Shown piece after piece: positions 13,953-14,382 of a stretch of DNA of 14,382 bases. The notes below the pieces were generated by a model that was not told where the DNA came from, did no database searches, and saw nothing but the letters and a program-made list of their open reading frames with translations. The DNA is from Lachnospiraceae bacterium. Its GTDB lineage: Bacteria > Bacillota > Clostridia > Lachnospirales > Lachnospiraceae. Positions within the stretch are counted from its first letter, which is position 1; every line of letters starts with the position of its first letter. A program made the position numbers and the translations under genes. The stretch is taken from assembly GCA_024684155.1 (NCBI GenBank), contig JAIKXK010000322.1, forward strand, positions 1-14,382, read 5' to 3'.

Positions 13953-14382
13953 TGGGAACATCAATTTCAGAGATAAAAAAAGAGTTACAGGCTCTTTCTT
14001 TTGAAGAATTAGAAGGATTTATTTCTAGCTATAGTAAGGATGAAAGAACTGGCGTAAAATCTTTAGTAAAAAAAGCCGAAAAACAAATTGAAGATAGAAA
14101 AAAAGAGCTTTGTCGACTTGATAAGATGAAGTCTTACGAGAAAGAATATATTGGCAAGTATCAGTTTATTTGTGGTGTAGATGAAGCAGGACGGGGCCCT
14201 TTTGCTGGACCTATTGTAGCTGGAGCAGCAATTTTATCTTTAGACACAAACATTTTGTATTTAAATGATTCAAAAAAACTATCTCCAGCCAGAAGAGATG
14301 AATTGTTTGATGAAATAAAAGAAAAGGCAATTGCCTGGGGCATAGGGATTGTTAGTCCGAAACGTATCGATGAAATCGGTGT
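13952..14382 (+). CDS. rnhB: Ribonuclease HII, 3' part outside the window
   Basis: Removes RNA from RNA-DNA hybrids, including single ribonucleotides and RNA primers. Only the first 143 codons are present. Residues 1-72 form a charged helical N-terminal extension like that of Bacillus RNase HII. The catalytic domain begins with FICGVDEAGRGPFAGPIVAG, where D77 and E78 are the first two active-site acids, and continues with the LNDSKKLSPARRDELFDEI segment (104-122). The remaining two catalytic aspartates would lie beyond position 14382. The start is the ATG at 13952-13954, which shares one base with the lepB stop; no strong ribosome binding site is needed if translation is coupled. The reading frame is intact to the end of the window. 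Confidence 0.96.
   Translation, partial: MGTSISEIKKELQALSFEELEGFISSYSKDERTGVKSLVKKAEKQIEDRKKELCRLDKMKSYEKEYIGKYQFICGVDEAGRGPFAGPIVAGAAILSLDTNILYLNDSKKLSPARRDELFDEIKEKAIAWGIGIVSPKRIDEIG

Overview
The window is AT-rich chromosomal DNA from a low-GC Firmicute of class Clostridia, most likely a Lachnospiraceae-type organism. The basis is the block ylxM-ffh-rpsP-khpA-rimM-trmD-rplS-lepB-rbgA-lepB-rnhB, the AGGAGG-type ribosome binding sites, and a tmRNA with a short AEDNLAYAA tag. The family-level placement is an inference from gene order and protein style, not from a search. All convincing genes lie on the + strand and no mobile element, CRISPR array or tRNA is visible.

Layout. (1) 1-373: 3' part of the tmRNA gene ssrA and its terminator. 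(2) 374-4693: a promoter, a structured 5' leader, and a very large membrane sensor with a predicted two-propeller extracytoplasmic region, a Y_Y_Y domain, one transmembrane helix, an HD-GYP (cyclic-di-GMP phosphodiesterase-type) domain and an unrecognised duplicated C-terminal module. (3) 4750-5527: a small TSCPD-domain protein and a gamma-class carbonic anhydrase-like protein, closed by a terminator. (4) 5581-7684: a single-gene unit for an unrecognised 663-residue protein with an ankyrin-like motif and a C-terminal J-like domain with HPD, between an extended -10 promoter and a terminator. (5) 7668-11299: a near-consensus promoter, partly built into the preceding terminator, starts ylxM-ffh-rpsP-khpA; a strong intrinsic terminator then stands before rimM-trmD. 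(6) 11322-11835: rplS with its own promoter, a foldable leader and a terminator. (7) 11856-14382: lepB-rbgA-lepB-rnhB, with rnhB cut by the window end.

Units 5-7 form a translation and secretion block: targeting of ribosomes to the membrane (Ffh, YlxM), removal of signal peptides (two signal peptidases), 30S and 50S parts and maturation factors (S16, RimM, L19, RbgA), tRNA m1G37 methylation (TrmD), an RNA-binding KH protein and RNase HII. Together with tmRNA this is housekeeping DNA. The less ordinary parts are the large HD-GYP sensor with its leader and duplicated tail, the J-domain protein, and the way terminators and promoters are arranged between units. No clearly new multi-gene system is evident.
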